Assembly: GCA_937916355.1 (NCBI GenBank) | Contig: CALFTM010000046.1 | Location: 1-64,000 of the forward strand | Source: an uncultured Bacteroidales bacterium | Lineage (GTDB): Bacteria > Bacteroidota > Bacteroidia > Bacteroidales > Paludibacteraceae | DNA: 64,000 bases | Reading direction: 5' to 3' | In this document: positions 7,563-16,494 of the stretch, one piece after another | Numbering within the stretch: position 1 is the stretch's first letter | Layout: each line of letters starts with the position of its first letter | Notes under the pieces: model-generated | What the model was told of the DNA's origin: nothing | The model's input: only the letters and a program-made list of their open reading frames with translations | Databases searched by the model: none | Made by a program: the position numbers and the translations under genes

Positions 7563-9170
7563 ATGGGTGGAGCGAAAAATTGTCCGGAAACCCCGAGACA
7601 GAAGATGATATCCATGATGTACTTGGTGTTGACTGCGATGCTTGCATTGAACGTGTCTGCCCAAATCTTGAATGGATATGCGCTAGTAAATGACTCTATG
7701 AAGAAGAGTATTACGATTAGCGATGGTAAGGTAGAAAGTCTTTCTAATGAGTTTGGTAGCCTACAACACTCAGACTCTATTAAGGCTTTGATGGTTAAGC
7801 CAAAAATTGATAGTGTGATGACTGCTTCTTCAAATATGGTTGAATATCTTAATGGTTTGGAGGAGAGAATCGTTAGACTTGTCAATGGTGATGGTTGGAA
7901 TTACGAAAAGGATGGCAACGGTAAGGACATCATGGCTTTGGATCCGTCTAAGTATGGTGAGTTGAATATCGCTAGCCAGGTAGGTCTTGTTGAAAAGGCT
8001 GAAGGTACAGACAAAATCAATGGTGTGGTTTTGGAAGAGAAGATGAAGGAGTTCCGTGAAATCATGGCGTCTATCGACACTGTTCACGGTGCTGCTATCA
8101 TGCAGACTTTCAACACTGACGCAAAGAAACCAGAAGGTGGTGGACCAGCAAAGGCTTGGTATTCTGGAGTTTTTGAGGAGATGCCTGCGATTGCAACTTT
8201 GGCTGTGTTGAACAAGATTAAAAACGATGTTAAGATCGCTGAGTCAGAGGCTTTGGCTTACTTGATTGGATCAATGGATGCTGGAGACTTCCGTGTGAAT
8301 AAGATTGAGGCTATTCCGGTAACAAAAACTGCTTATGTGATGAAGGGTGGAATATATTCTGCAGACATCATCTTGGCAGCTACTGATACAACTAAGAAGC
8401 CTGTGGTTAAGATCAACGGAACAGAGTTGGAAGGCAACCACTACGAGTATAAACCTCAGAAGCTTGGTCCTAACAAGTATGACATCGAGTTGATTTTGAC
8501 TAAGAAGAACGGAGAGGTAAACCGTTTCACTGCTGTAGGAGAGTATATGGTAGGTGAGCCTACTGCGACTGTGTCTGCAGATTTGATGAATGTGTTGTAC
8601 GCCGGATTTGATAACCCTATCAGTGTTTCTGTTCCAGGTGTTGCTCAAAGTGATATTACTATCAATGTTTCAAACTGCAAGAGCCAAGGTAAGACAGGAA
8701 AAGGTTGGAACATCAAGCCTGCAAAAGTGGGTGAGCCATGTAAGATCAGAGTAAACGCCAACATTGATGGAAAGTCAACTTTTATCGCAGAGAAGGTATT
8801 CCGTGTTAAAAAGTTGCCAGATCCATTGGCTATGCTCGAAGTTAAGGGCGCTCAAGGAGGTACTGATTTGTTCAAGGGAGGTAAAGCTATCGCAAAGAAC
8901 ATTTTGATTACAGCTAATCGTGTTGTTGCGAAGTTGGACGATGCCGATTTGAACGTGAACTATAAAGTATTGGAGTTCTCTTTGAACTACTTCGATTCAA
9001 TGGGTAACACTTTGGTGGAGAAAGCATCAGGTTCTAATTTGACCGATCGTCAAAAGAAAGTATTTAGAGAGATGACAAAGGCTAAGACTGTTTATGTCAC
9101 TAATACAATCGCAATCGGACAAGATAACTTGAAGCGTACTTTGCCTCCTGTTGAAATTAAGATTAAATAA
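7563..9170 (+). CDS. gldM: T9SS motor shaft protein GldM/PorM
   Basis: GldM spans the periplasm from the GldL motor to the GldK/N ring and transmits torque. 535 residues. The N-terminus MGGAKNCPETPRQKMISMMYLVLTAMLALNVS is the family signature: a short cytoplasmic segment and one membrane helix (about residues 16-35), followed by four periplasmic domains of helices then beta sandwiches. Full length for the family, no break. The order gldL-gldM-gldN is intact. Confidence 0.97.
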   Translation: MGGAKNCPETPRQKMISMMYLVLTAMLALNVSAQILNGYALVNDSMKKSITISDGKVESLSNEFGSLQHSDSIKALMVKPKIDSVMTASSNMVEYLNGLEERIVRLVNGDGWNYEKDGNGKDIMALDPSKYGELNIASQVGLVEKAEGTDKINGVVLEEKMKEFREIMASIDTVHGAAIMQTFNTDAKKPEGGGPAKAWYSGVFEEMPAIATLAVLNKIKNDVKIAESEALAYLIGSMDAGDFRVNKIEAIPVTKTAYVMKGGIYSADIILAATDTTKKPVVKINGTELEGNHYEYKPQKLGPNKYDIELILTKKNGEVNRFTAVGEYMVGEPTATVSADLMNVLYAGFDNPISVSVPGVAQSDITINVSNCKSQGKTGKGWNIKPAKVGEPCKIRVNANIDGKSTFIAEKVFRVKKLPDPLAMLEVKGAQGGTDLFKGGKAIAKNILITANRVVAKLDDADLNVNYKVLEFSLNYFDSMGNTLVEKASGSNLTDRQKKVFREMTKAKTVYVTNTIAIGQDNLKRTLPPVEIKIK

Positions 9171-9213
9171 TCGATTGTAAAAGGATAAAATCGGTTCAAA
9201 AAGGTTTAAAGAT

Positions 9214-10101
9214 ATGGTTAAGTATTTTAAATTTTTGTTTGTTGGATTGGCTGCGTTGACAGTAAGTTCTGTTAGTGCTCAGGTTGAAGAAGATGCATTC
9301 TTTGACGATTTAGGTGAGATTTCTACAGAAATCCCTAGTAACATGCCAACAAGTGGTCCGAAGGAAGGCTTGGAGCCTATTGAAATGCCTAATCCGCGTG
9401 CGGATGACATTTTCTGGCAACAGGTTGTTTATAGGACTATCGATTTGCGTGAAAAGATGAATTATCCTTTATATTACCCTGAAGAGGCACAAGATAATAG
9501 ACAAAGTTTCTTTTCGCTTATCTTTAGACTTATTCAGGATGGAAAGATCAACGTTTATGAATACCTTGATAGCCGTGAGATTTTCACTGATGAACACATC
9601 ACATCTTTCAAGGATATCATCGACAAGTTTGAGATTATCCATGAGATAAAGGCTGATTCTTTGACAAATGATTCTGTGATTGTTGTTGAAGAGAGTGATG
9701 TTCCGAATCGTGATATTATTAAGTACTACATGAAGGAAGTATGGTATTTTGATAAAATCACTTCAACTTTCAACACTCGCATCATCGCATTCTGTCCAAT
9801 TATGGTTAAAGAGACTGATTTGGGTATTCAAAAATTCCCATTGTTCTGGGTTCCTTTTGAGACTTTGAGACCATATTTGGCACAACAAGAGATTTTGATC
9901 TCTGATAAGAATAATGGTGCTCGTCCTTCTATGGATGATATCTTCATCAAGAGAAGATTCTCTAGCTACATCTACAAAGTATCTAACGTATACAACAGAA
10001 ACTTGTTGGAGTACAATACTGATGCAGAAGATGTTAGAAAAGAGCAAACTAGAGTTAAGAGTCTTCTTCTCAATTTCGAGAATGACTTGTGGGAGTATTA
10101 A
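9214..10101 (+). CDS. gldN: T9SS ring protein GldN/PorN
   Basis: GldN/PorN is the periplasmic partner of the GldK lipoprotein in the T9SS ring. 295 residues with a signal peptide ending SSVSAQ (about residue 23), a low-complexity acidic linker, and the conserved core starting DDIFWQQVVYRTIDLREKMN and ending in an alpha-helical tail (LLNFENDLWEY). It is the last gene of the operon and is followed by a strong terminator. Confidence 0.96.
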   Translation: MVKYFKFLFVGLAALTVSSVSAQVEEDAFFDDLGEISTEIPSNMPTSGPKEGLEPIEMPNPRADDIFWQQVVYRTIDLREKMNYPLYYPEEAQDNRQSFFSLIFRLIQDGKINVYEYLDSREIFTDEHITSFKDIIDKFEIIHEIKADSLTNDSVIVVEESDVPNRDIIKYYMKEVWYFDKITSTFNTRIIAFCPIMVKETDLGIQKFPLFWVPFETLRPYLAQQEILISDKNNGARPSMDDIFIKRRFSSYIYKVSNVYNRNLLEYNTDAEDVRKEQTRVKSLLLNFENDLWEY

Positions 10102-10116
10102 TCTTTTCAAAATTAT

Positions 10117-10153
10117 AAAAAAAAGGGAGAGGCGAAAGTTTCTCCCTTTTTTT
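10117..10153 (+). terminator. rho-independent terminator of the T9SS operon
   Basis: AAAAGGGAGA pairs perfectly with TCTCCCTTTT over a 10-base loop, flanked by A and T runs, so it may work in both directions. Confidence 0.85.
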
Positions 10154-10220
10154 GTTTATTCCCTCGTTCATTCAAAATGTAAATATTGCGTGCTAATGTT
10201 TTTGGCTCGCTTTTTTTTTG

Positions 10221-10228
10221 TAAATTTG
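10221..10228 (+). promoter_or_regulatory. Bacteroidota -7 element for leuS
   Basis: TAAATTTG, full match to TAnnTTTG. A TTTG at 10201-10204 lies 16 bases upstream, shorter than the usual 19. The start codon is only 17 bases further down, so the leader is very short. Confidence 0.55.
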
Positions 10229-10245
10229 CGAAAAATTTTTTTGCG

Positions 10246-13002
10246 ATGGAATATAATTTCAGTGATATTGAAAGTAAATGGAGACAGTATTGGAAGTCCC
10301 ATGATGTTTACAAAGTAAGTATAGATAAAAATAAACCCAAGTATTACGTCTTGGATATGTTCCCTTATCCTTCTGGTGCAGGGCTTCATGTCGGACATCC
10401 TTTGGGGTATATAGCATCCGATATTTTTAGCAGATACAAAAGGTTGTGTGGCTTCAATGTGCTACATCCGATGGGGTATGATGCTTATGGCTTGCCGGCA
10501 GAACAGTATGCTATTCAAACTGGACAACATCCAGCAGTGACAACCGAGGATAATATCAACCGTTATAGAGAACAATTGGATAAGATCGGCTTCTCTTATG
10601 ATTGGAGTCGTGAGGTCAGAACCTGTGATCCTAAATTTTATAAGTGGACGCAGTGGGCCTTCATCCAAATGTTCCAGACATATTATGATAACCACAAGCA
10701 AAAGGCTTGCCCTATATCTGAGCTGGTTTCTCATTTCGAGAAGTTTGGTTCCGACGGGGTGGATGCTGCATGTTCGGAGGAGAAGGTTTTCACTGCAGAA
10801 GATTGGAACGCTTTTTCTGAAAAAGAGAAGCAGGATCTTCTGATGAATTATCGAATCGCATATCTTTCTGACACGAAGGTGAATTTTTGTCCGGAGTTGG
10901 GTTGTGTGTTGGCAAATGATGAAATCAGCGAAGGACTCTCGGTCAGAGGAGGTTTCCCGGTCGAACAACGAATCATGCGCCAGTGGAGCTTGAGGGTTTC
11001 TGCTTATGCGCAAAGATTGCTCGATGGTCTTGATTCTTTAGATTGGACAGATTCTTTGAAAGAGACCCAAAGGAATTGGATTGGTCGAAGTGAAGGAACA
11101 GAGCTACGTTTCGCTATTAAAGACTCTGAGGAATTTTTCACCGTTTTTACAACGAGGGCGGATACTGTTTTTGGTGTAACTTTCATGGTTTTGGCTCCTG
11201 AGTCGGAGTATGTTCAAAAGGTTACGACAGAAGGGCAACGAGCATTGGTTAAAGATTATTTGGATATGGTTAAACGCCGTACTGAGAGAGAACGTATTGC
11301 CGACCGTAATGTTACCGGTGTCTTCTCTGGTGCTTATGCGATTAATCCTTTGACAGGAAAAGAGATTCCTATTTGGATCAGTGATTATGTTTTAGCGGGG
11401 TACGGAACAGGAGCAATTATGGCCGTTCCAGCGCATGATTCACGAGATTATGCATTTGCGAAAAAATTCGATCTTCCAATCATTCCAGTCATCGAGGGAT
11501 GTGATGTTAGCGAACAAAGCTTTGATGCGAAAGATGGTATAATGACTAACTCAGGTTTTTTGAATGGATTGTCCGTAAAAGAGGCTATTCAGAAGACCAA
11601 AGAGTATGTCAAGGAGAATGGCCTGGGCAGAGTAAAGGTGAATTATCGTCTTCGTGATGCAATATTCAGTCGCCAGAGATATTGGGGAGAACCATTCCCG
11701 ATTTATTATAAAGATGGAGTTCCATATCCTTTGTCTCTTGATCAATTGCCTTTGGAATTGCCAGAAGTGAAAGATTTCAAGCCAACTGCGAAGGGAGAAC
11801 CTCCGTTAGGACATGCTGAAAACTGGTATACAAAAGAGGGGTATCCGTTTGAGTTGAATACGATGCCTGGATTCGCTGGTTCCTCTGCTTATTATTTGCG
11901 TTATATGGATCCTCATAACGAAGATGCTTTAGTAAGCAAAGAGGCGGATGAATATTGGCAAAATGTCGATCTCTATTTGGGAGGTTCTGAGCATGCAACC
12001 GGACACTTGATCTATAGCCGTTTCTGGAATAAGTTTTTATTCGACTTAGGTTGTGTTGTAAAAGATGAGCCATTCCAGAAGTTGATTAATCAGGGTATGA
12101 TTCAAGGTCGTTCTAATTTTGTTTATCGTAAAAAAGGAACGAACACCTTCGTCTCATTGAATTTAAAAGATCAGTATGACACTACTCCGATTCACGTTGA
12201 TGTGAATATCGTAAGTAACGATATATTGGACATCGAGGCGTTCCGCAAGAAATCTCCTGAGTATGCAGATGCTGATTTTGTTTTAGAGGACGGAAAGTAT
12301 GTGTGCGGTTGGGCTGTAGAGAAGATGTCCAAGAGTATGTTCAATGTTGTAAATCCTGATGACATTGTTGAACGTTATGGAGCTGATACGCTTCGTTTGT
12401 ATGAGATGTTCTTAGGCCCTCTTGAGCAATCAAAACCTTGGGATACCAATGGAATCGACGGTGTACACCGCTTCTTGAAAAAGCTTTGGGGACTCTATTT
12501 TGATGGAGAGCGGTTTGCTGTAGTGGAAGAAAAGGCGACAAAAGAAGAATTGAAGTCTCTCCACAAATTGATTAAAAAGGTTGGTTTCGATATAGAACAT
12601 TTCTCTTTCAATACTTCTGTTTCTGCGTTCATGATTTGTGTCGGTGAATTGTCAGGTTTGAAATGCAGGAAGAGAGAGATTTTGGAGCCACTTTTGATCC
12701 TGTTGGCACCATTCGCTCCTCATATTGCAGAAGAGTTGTATTCTCTTTTAGGTAATACCACTACAATCTGTGATGCTTCATGGCCGAAATTCGAGGAGTC
12801 CTATTTGAAAGAAGATTCTGTGAAATATCCGATTTCTTTCAATGGAAAGGTGAGATTCACGTTGATGTTGCCAAGTGATATGTCGAAAGATGAGGTGGAA
12901 AAGGCAGCATTGAATGATCCGCAGACTTCAAAATTCTTGGATGGCAAACCATTGAAGAAGGTGATTGTTGTTCCGGGGAAAATTGTGAATATTGTATTCT
13001 AA
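10246..13002 (+). CDS. leuS: leucyl-tRNA synthetase
   Basis: Charges tRNA-Leu in the cytoplasm. 918 residues. The HIGH motif is at residues 48-51 (HVGH), the CP1 editing domain with its GTGAIMAVPAHDSRDYAFA signature in the middle, and KMSKS in EKMSKSMFNVVNPDD. Two insertions, one after PISELVSHFEKFGSDG in the N-terminal third and one before KMSKS (the segment with VSLNLKDQYDTTPIHVDV), make it longer than the E. coli enzyme; insertions like these are common in Bacteroidota LeuRS. The frame opens at a TTG at 10186, but that start lies upstream of the promoter element, so the ATG at 10246 (MEYNFSDIESKW) is chosen. Confidence 0.97.
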   Translation: MEYNFSDIESKWRQYWKSHDVYKVSIDKNKPKYYVLDMFPYPSGAGLHVGHPLGYIASDIFSRYKRLCGFNVLHPMGYDAYGLPAEQYAIQTGQHPAVTTEDNINRYREQLDKIGFSYDWSREVRTCDPKFYKWTQWAFIQMFQTYYDNHKQKACPISELVSHFEKFGSDGVDAACSEEKVFTAEDWNAFSEKEKQDLLMNYRIAYLSDTKVNFCPELGCVLANDEISEGLSVRGGFPVEQRIMRQWSLRVSAYAQRLLDGLDSLDWTDSLKETQRNWIGRSEGTELRFAIKDSEEFFTVFTTRADTVFGVTFMVLAPESEYVQKVTTEGQRALVKDYLDMVKRRTERERIADRNVTGVFSGAYAINPLTGKEIPIWISDYVLAGYGTGAIMAVPAHDSRDYAFAKKFDLPIIPVIEGCDVSEQSFDAKDGIMTNSGFLNGLSVKEAIQKTKEYVKENGLGRVKVNYRLRDAIFSRQRYWGEPFPIYYKDGVPYPLSLDQLPLELPEVKDFKPTAKGEPPLGHAENWYTKEGYPFELNTMPGFAGSSAYYLRYMDPHNEDALVSKEADEYWQNVDLYLGGSEHATGHLIYSRFWNKFLFDLGCVVKDEPFQKLINQGMIQGRSNFVYRKKGTNTFVSLNLKDQYDTTPIHVDVNIVSNDILDIEAFRKKSPEYADADFVLEDGKYVCGWAVEKMSKSMFNVVNPDDIVERYGADTLRLYEMFLGPLEQSKPWDTNGIDGVHRFLKKLWGLYFDGERFAVVEEKATKEELKSLHKLIKKVGFDIEHFSFNTSVSAFMICVGELSGLKCRKREILEPLLILLAPFAPHIAEELYSLLGNTTTICDASWPKFEESYLKEDSVKYPISFNGKVRFTLMLPSDMSKDEVEKAALNDPQTSKFLDGKPLKKVIVVPGKIVNIVF

Positions 13003-13018
13003 AAAAGTCTTGCAATAT

Positions 13019-13049
13019 TTTGTCGTAAAAATTTAAAAGTGTAATTTTG
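13019..13049 (+). promoter_or_regulatory. Bacteroidota promoter for rplS
   Basis: TTTG (13019-13022), exactly 19 bases, TAATTTTG (13042-13049): a textbook match. Start of transcription is expected near 13056, leaving a ~90-base leader in which CGCAAT near 13059 can pair with ATTGCG near 13112. Confidence 0.8.
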
Positions 13050-13146
13050 CATCGTTTTGCGCAATCTCTTATAAGACGTCTCGCAGAGCATGGGACTATG
13101 GAGCTTGTAATATTGCGTTAATGTTAAATAAAAAAGTTGTTTTAAA

Positions 13147-13494
13147 ATGGATTTTATTAAAATTGCAGAGCAGGCTTTTGCAGTTGGAAAAGAACTTCCA
13201 AAGTTCAAAAGTGGAGACACAGTGACTGTTGCGTACAGAATCGTAGAGGGAAATAAGGAGAGAATCCAGATGTTCCGTGGCGATGTTATCCGTATTTCAG
13301 GTCACCAAGACAAAAAGCGTTTCACCGTTCGCAAGATTTCAGGTGGAGTTGGAGTGGAAAGAATTTTCCCAATGGATTCTCCTTTCATTGAGTCATTGAC
13401 AGTGAACAAAATCGGTAAGGTTCGTCGTGCGAAATTGTATTACTTGCGTAAGCTTACTGGTAAAAAAGCAAGAATTCCAGAGAAGAGAGTTTAA
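13147..13494 (+). CDS. rplS: large ribosomal subunit protein bL19
   Basis: 115 residues, the normal length. Typical features are FKSGDTVTVAYRIVEGNKERIQMFRGDVI, the GGVGVERIFPMDSPFIESL core, and the RAKLYYLRKLTGKKARI tail that contacts rRNA at the subunit interface. It forms its own transcription unit, with a strong promoter and a strong terminator, rather than the rpsP-rimM-trmD-rplS operon seen in many other bacteria. Confidence 0.97.
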   Translation: MDFIKIAEQAFAVGKELPKFKSGDTVTVAYRIVEGNKERIQMFRGDVIRISGHQDKKRFTVRKISGGVGVERIFPMDSPFIESLTVNKIGKVRRAKLYYLRKLTGKKARIPEKRV

Positions 13495-13510
13495 TCGTTT
13501 TAAGCGAGAT

Positions 13511-13549
13511 AAAAAAGAGAGGTTCAAGTGTGAACCTCTCTTTTTTTTT
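13511..13549 (+). terminator. rho-independent terminator of rplS
   Basis: GAGAGGTTCA pairs perfectly with TGAACCTCTC over AGTG, flanked by an A6 run and a T9 run. Confidence 0.92.
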
Positions 13550-13590
13550 AGTAAAGTGAACATAACCTCTCAAGTGTGTGTAATTTTTAT

Positions 13591-13598
13591 TAACTTTG
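13591..13598 (+). promoter_or_regulatory. Bacteroidota -7 element before the peptidyl-prolyl isomerase operon
   Basis: TAACTTTG matches TAnnTTTG. No TTTG is found 19 bases upstream. It lies 36 bases before the ATG at 13634. Confidence 0.5.
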
Positions 13599-13633
13599 TG
13601 CGTTATTTGTTTAGTCTAAAAAAATGTAGAAGT

Positions 13634-15580
13634 ATGAAAAATATATTATTTGCAGTTGCTTTAATATTCTCTCCGGTAGTTGCTTTCGGGGTAGAGGATG
13701 ATCCTGTCGCATTGACCATAAATGGAGAACCGATAAAAAAATCTGAGTTCGAATATATCTACAAGAAAAACAGTTCAGTATCGACTTCAGAAAAAAAGTC
13801 GATTGACGAATATGTTGAGATGTTTGTAAATTACAAGCTGAAGGTTTTGGATGCAAAGATGGAAGAGTTGAATCAAAAACCTTCTTATCTTCAGGAGTTT
13901 GAGAGATATGAGAATCAGCTGACTATCCCATATATGACGGATGGGGTAACAGAAAAGCGATTGATAAAGGAGGCTTTCGATCGAAAAAAAGAGTCTGTTT
14001 TGGCTTCTCATATATTGATTAAATGTAAAGGTAAAGATACGCTCGAAGCTTGGACAAAAATAAATTCGATTCATGAAAAATTAAAGTCTGGAGAATCTTT
14101 TGAGAATTTGGCGAAGGAGTACTCCGAATGTCCATCAGGGAAAACCGGAGGGAATTTAGGGTATGTAGATGTTTTTTCTACTGTTTACGAATTTGAGAAT
14201 AAGTTGTATGAGACAGCAGTAGGCACATATTCGTTGCCTTTTCGGTCTGAGTTCGGATATCATGTTGTGAAGGTTTTTGATAAGAAAGCAAACTATGAGA
14301 AGAAAGGTTTTTCTCACATCTTGATTAAGAGCAGTAACCCCAATTATACGCATGTTGCAGATTCTTTGATGAAAGTGTTAAAGACGGGCAAGGCAAAATT
14401 TGAAGATTTGGCAAAGAAGCATTCCGAAGATGCTGGTACAGCGTCCAAGGGAGGGTATCTTGGCTATTTGGAAGATGGAGTTTTCCCGGGACCGATTGTT
14501 GATGAGGTGAATAAACTGAAGGAGGTGGGTGATTTTGCTTATGTGAGGACCACTTGGGGTGTTCACATTGTTAGTTTGACTGAATTAGTTCCTTTTGGGG
14601 AGTTAAGTAAGTATGAGACGGAAATTAAGGAGAAAATAAAGAAGTCAGGACGCAACAAAATTTCTGAGATGGTTTACGAAAAGAAATTATTGGAAAAATA
14701 TGGAGTTGAAGTCTATGATGATGCGTTGAAGGTGTTTACTAATATTGTAAAAGAGAATAAGTCGGTTGATGCCAGAAATCGATATTACAACAATCTGGAT
14801 GCACCATTGTATACTTTTGAAGGGAATACTTATCCTCAGGTGGATTTCTTACGTTACTTCACAAGCCGTTTGGAGAATTTCGATTATATGGTGAAATCAG
14901 GTCGATTAGACCCTAACGGGACGAAACCAGGTCAGTTGACCGCAGACAATTTTGCTGAACGAACTTTCAATGCTTACCTTTATGACAAGATGATGGATAA
15001 AGAGCGTCTCTATTTGAGGGAGACTAATCCAGAGTTTAGGAATTTGATGACAGAGTATAGCGATGGATTGTTGTTGTTTGAAATTAGCACGGAGAAGGTT
15101 TGGAATAAGGCCGTGTACGATACGACCGGGTTACGTGAATATTTTGAGAAGAATAAAGAAAAATATAAATGGAGCGAACCTCGTTATAAGGGTGTGATCG
15201 TTTGTTCTGCTACAGAAAAGATAAAAAAGCGTGTGGATCATATTTTGAATTCGAATCGTGAGGAAGATATAAAAAGGGAGATTCAGAAAGAATTCAACTC
15301 AACAGCATCTGAAGAGGTGATGGTGAAAGAAGGTTTGTTCCCAAAAGGAAAGAATCATGCTGTGGATGTGATGATGTTTAAGGAGGGAGAATATAAGAAT
15401 GAAAAGTATCCTTATGTCTCTATGAGAGGATCTCTGATCTCTGCCCCAGAAAGTTATGAGGATGTCAAGGGTCTTGTGACTGCGGATTATCAGGATTATC
15501 TTGAGAAAGAGTGGGTGAAGTCTCTTCGAGAGAAATATAAAGTGACAGTGAATAAAGAGGTGCTAAAAACAATAAAATAA
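13634..15580 (+). CDS. periplasmic parvulin-type peptidyl-prolyl isomerase with two PpiC domains
   Basis: 648 residues. Signal peptide 1-19 (MKNILFAVAL...VVAFG). A SurA-like N-terminal helical segment covers about 20-115, then two rotamase domains: about 122-218 (ASHILIK, KTGGNLGY, FGYHVVKV) and 227-325 (FSHILIK, SKGGYLGY, WGVHIVSL). The last 320 residues are helical and charged. Such proteins act as chaperones for outer-membrane proteins in transit. It is first in a run of three related genes (13634, 15602, 16495) leading into an OstA-like gene, which points to outer-membrane assembly. The open frame extends back to 13427 into rplS, but the ATG at 13634 begins the signal peptide. Confidence 0.9.
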   Translation: MKNILFAVALIFSPVVAFGVEDDPVALTINGEPIKKSEFEYIYKKNSSVSTSEKKSIDEYVEMFVNYKLKVLDAKMEELNQKPSYLQEFERYENQLTIPYMTDGVTEKRLIKEAFDRKKESVLASHILIKCKGKDTLEAWTKINSIHEKLKSGESFENLAKEYSECPSGKTGGNLGYVDVFSTVYEFENKLYETAVGTYSLPFRSEFGYHVVKVFDKKANYEKKGFSHILIKSSNPNYTHVADSLMKVLKTGKAKFEDLAKKHSEDAGTASKGGYLGYLEDGVFPGPIVDEVNKLKEVGDFAYVRTTWGVHIVSLTELVPFGELSKYETEIKEKIKKSGRNKISEMVYEKKLLEKYGVEVYDDALKVFTNIVKENKSVDARNRYYNNLDAPLYTFEGNTYPQVDFLRYFTSRLENFDYMVKSGRLDPNGTKPGQLTADNFAERTFNAYLYDKMMDKERLYLRETNPEFRNLMTEYSDGLLLFEISTEKVWNKAVYDTTGLREYFEKNKEKYKWSEPRYKGVIVCSATEKIKKRVDHILNSNREEDIKREIQKEFNSTASEEVMVKEGLFPKGKNHAVDVMMFKEGEYKNEKYPYVSMRGSLISAPESYEDVKGLVTADYQDYLEKEWVKSLREKYKVTVNKEVLKTIK

Positions 15581-15601
15581 GCCAAAAACTAAGGAGCTGT
15601 G

Positions 15602-16471
15602 GTGAAAAAATATAAATGGTTCGTTGTCGTTTTTCCCCTTTGGTTGATGTTGGTATCTTGTGATGCTGACATCAATTGGCGGTTTTGGGAAAAAGATGAG
15701 CCAAAGAATGTGATTGCGGTAGTCGGAGAACAGAACCTATATTTGGAAGACATTAAAAAGAGTCTGAATTTTGAAGGTTTGGATGATGGCGACAGTCTTT
15801 TGATGGTGGATAATTTCATTAAGGATTGGATCGTTAGTCGTCTGCTATACGATAAAGCAACAGCGGAGTTGGGAAATCTGCATTATGTAGATTCTTTAGT
15901 AGAGAATTATAGACGTTCTTTGGTTGCTTACGAGTATGAACTGCAGTTGGTGAATGAACATTTGGGAGATAAACTTTCGGAAGAGAAGATGAAGGAATTC
16001 TACAAGGAGAATCCGCAAGTTTTTGGTCTGACGGAGTCTTTGATGAAGGGGATGTTGTTGGTTGCATACTCGAATGCGCCAGACCTCCATGTTTTGGAGT
16101 CTTTGATGTTGAATCCGAGTGAAGATAACATTGATCTCATCGCTTCGCTGAGCGTGAAGAATGCTGCGAAGTTTGATTATTTTGTCGATAGTTGGGTGCC
16201 GATTTCTGAAGTGAAGAAAAATTCTCCTCTGATGATAACTGAAAAAAAACTCCAAAACGGGAAACTTTGTACGTTAGCAGACTCTGTCCATACCGTTTTT
16301 TTATTCGTGAATGAGTATAAGGAGGCGGGAGACCTGCAACCTTATGAGTATGCAAAGAATCGTATCCGTTCGATTTTGATGGAGCAGAATAAGAATGAGT
16401 TTTTGCTCAATTTCAGAAGAAACCTCTATGAGTCGGGTATCAAGAAAGGAGATGCAAAACGGTTTAATTGA
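15602..16471 (+). CDS. SurA-like lipoprotein without an isomerase domain
   Basis: 289 residues. A lipoprotein signal peptide ends LMLVSC, placing the lipidated cysteine near residue 20. The mature part begins with a SurA-like strand-helix (NVIAVVGEQNLYLEDIKKSL) and remains helical; the parvulin signature HILIK...GG.LG is absent. It lies between two PpiC proteins and ends 24 bases before the next start, so it is probably a chaperone-like partner. Start: GTG at 15602, because the AAGGAG at 15591-15596 is 5 bases upstream of it and only 2 upstream of the GTG at 15599. It is one of few genes here with a clear Shine-Dalgarno site. Confidence 0.8.
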   Translation: MKKYKWFVVVFPLWLMLVSCDADINWRFWEKDEPKNVIAVVGEQNLYLEDIKKSLNFEGLDDGDSLLMVDNFIKDWIVSRLLYDKATAELGNLHYVDSLVENYRRSLVAYEYELQLVNEHLGDKLSEEKMKEFYKENPQVFGLTESLMKGMLLVAYSNAPDLHVLESLMLNPSEDNIDLIASLSVKNAAKFDYFVDSWVPISEVKKNSPLMITEKKLQNGKLCTLADSVHTVFLFVNEYKEAGDLQPYEYAKNRIRSILMEQNKNEFLLNFRRNLYESGIKKGDAKRFN

Positions 16472-16494
16472 TTAAGAATGTAAAGTGTTTTACT

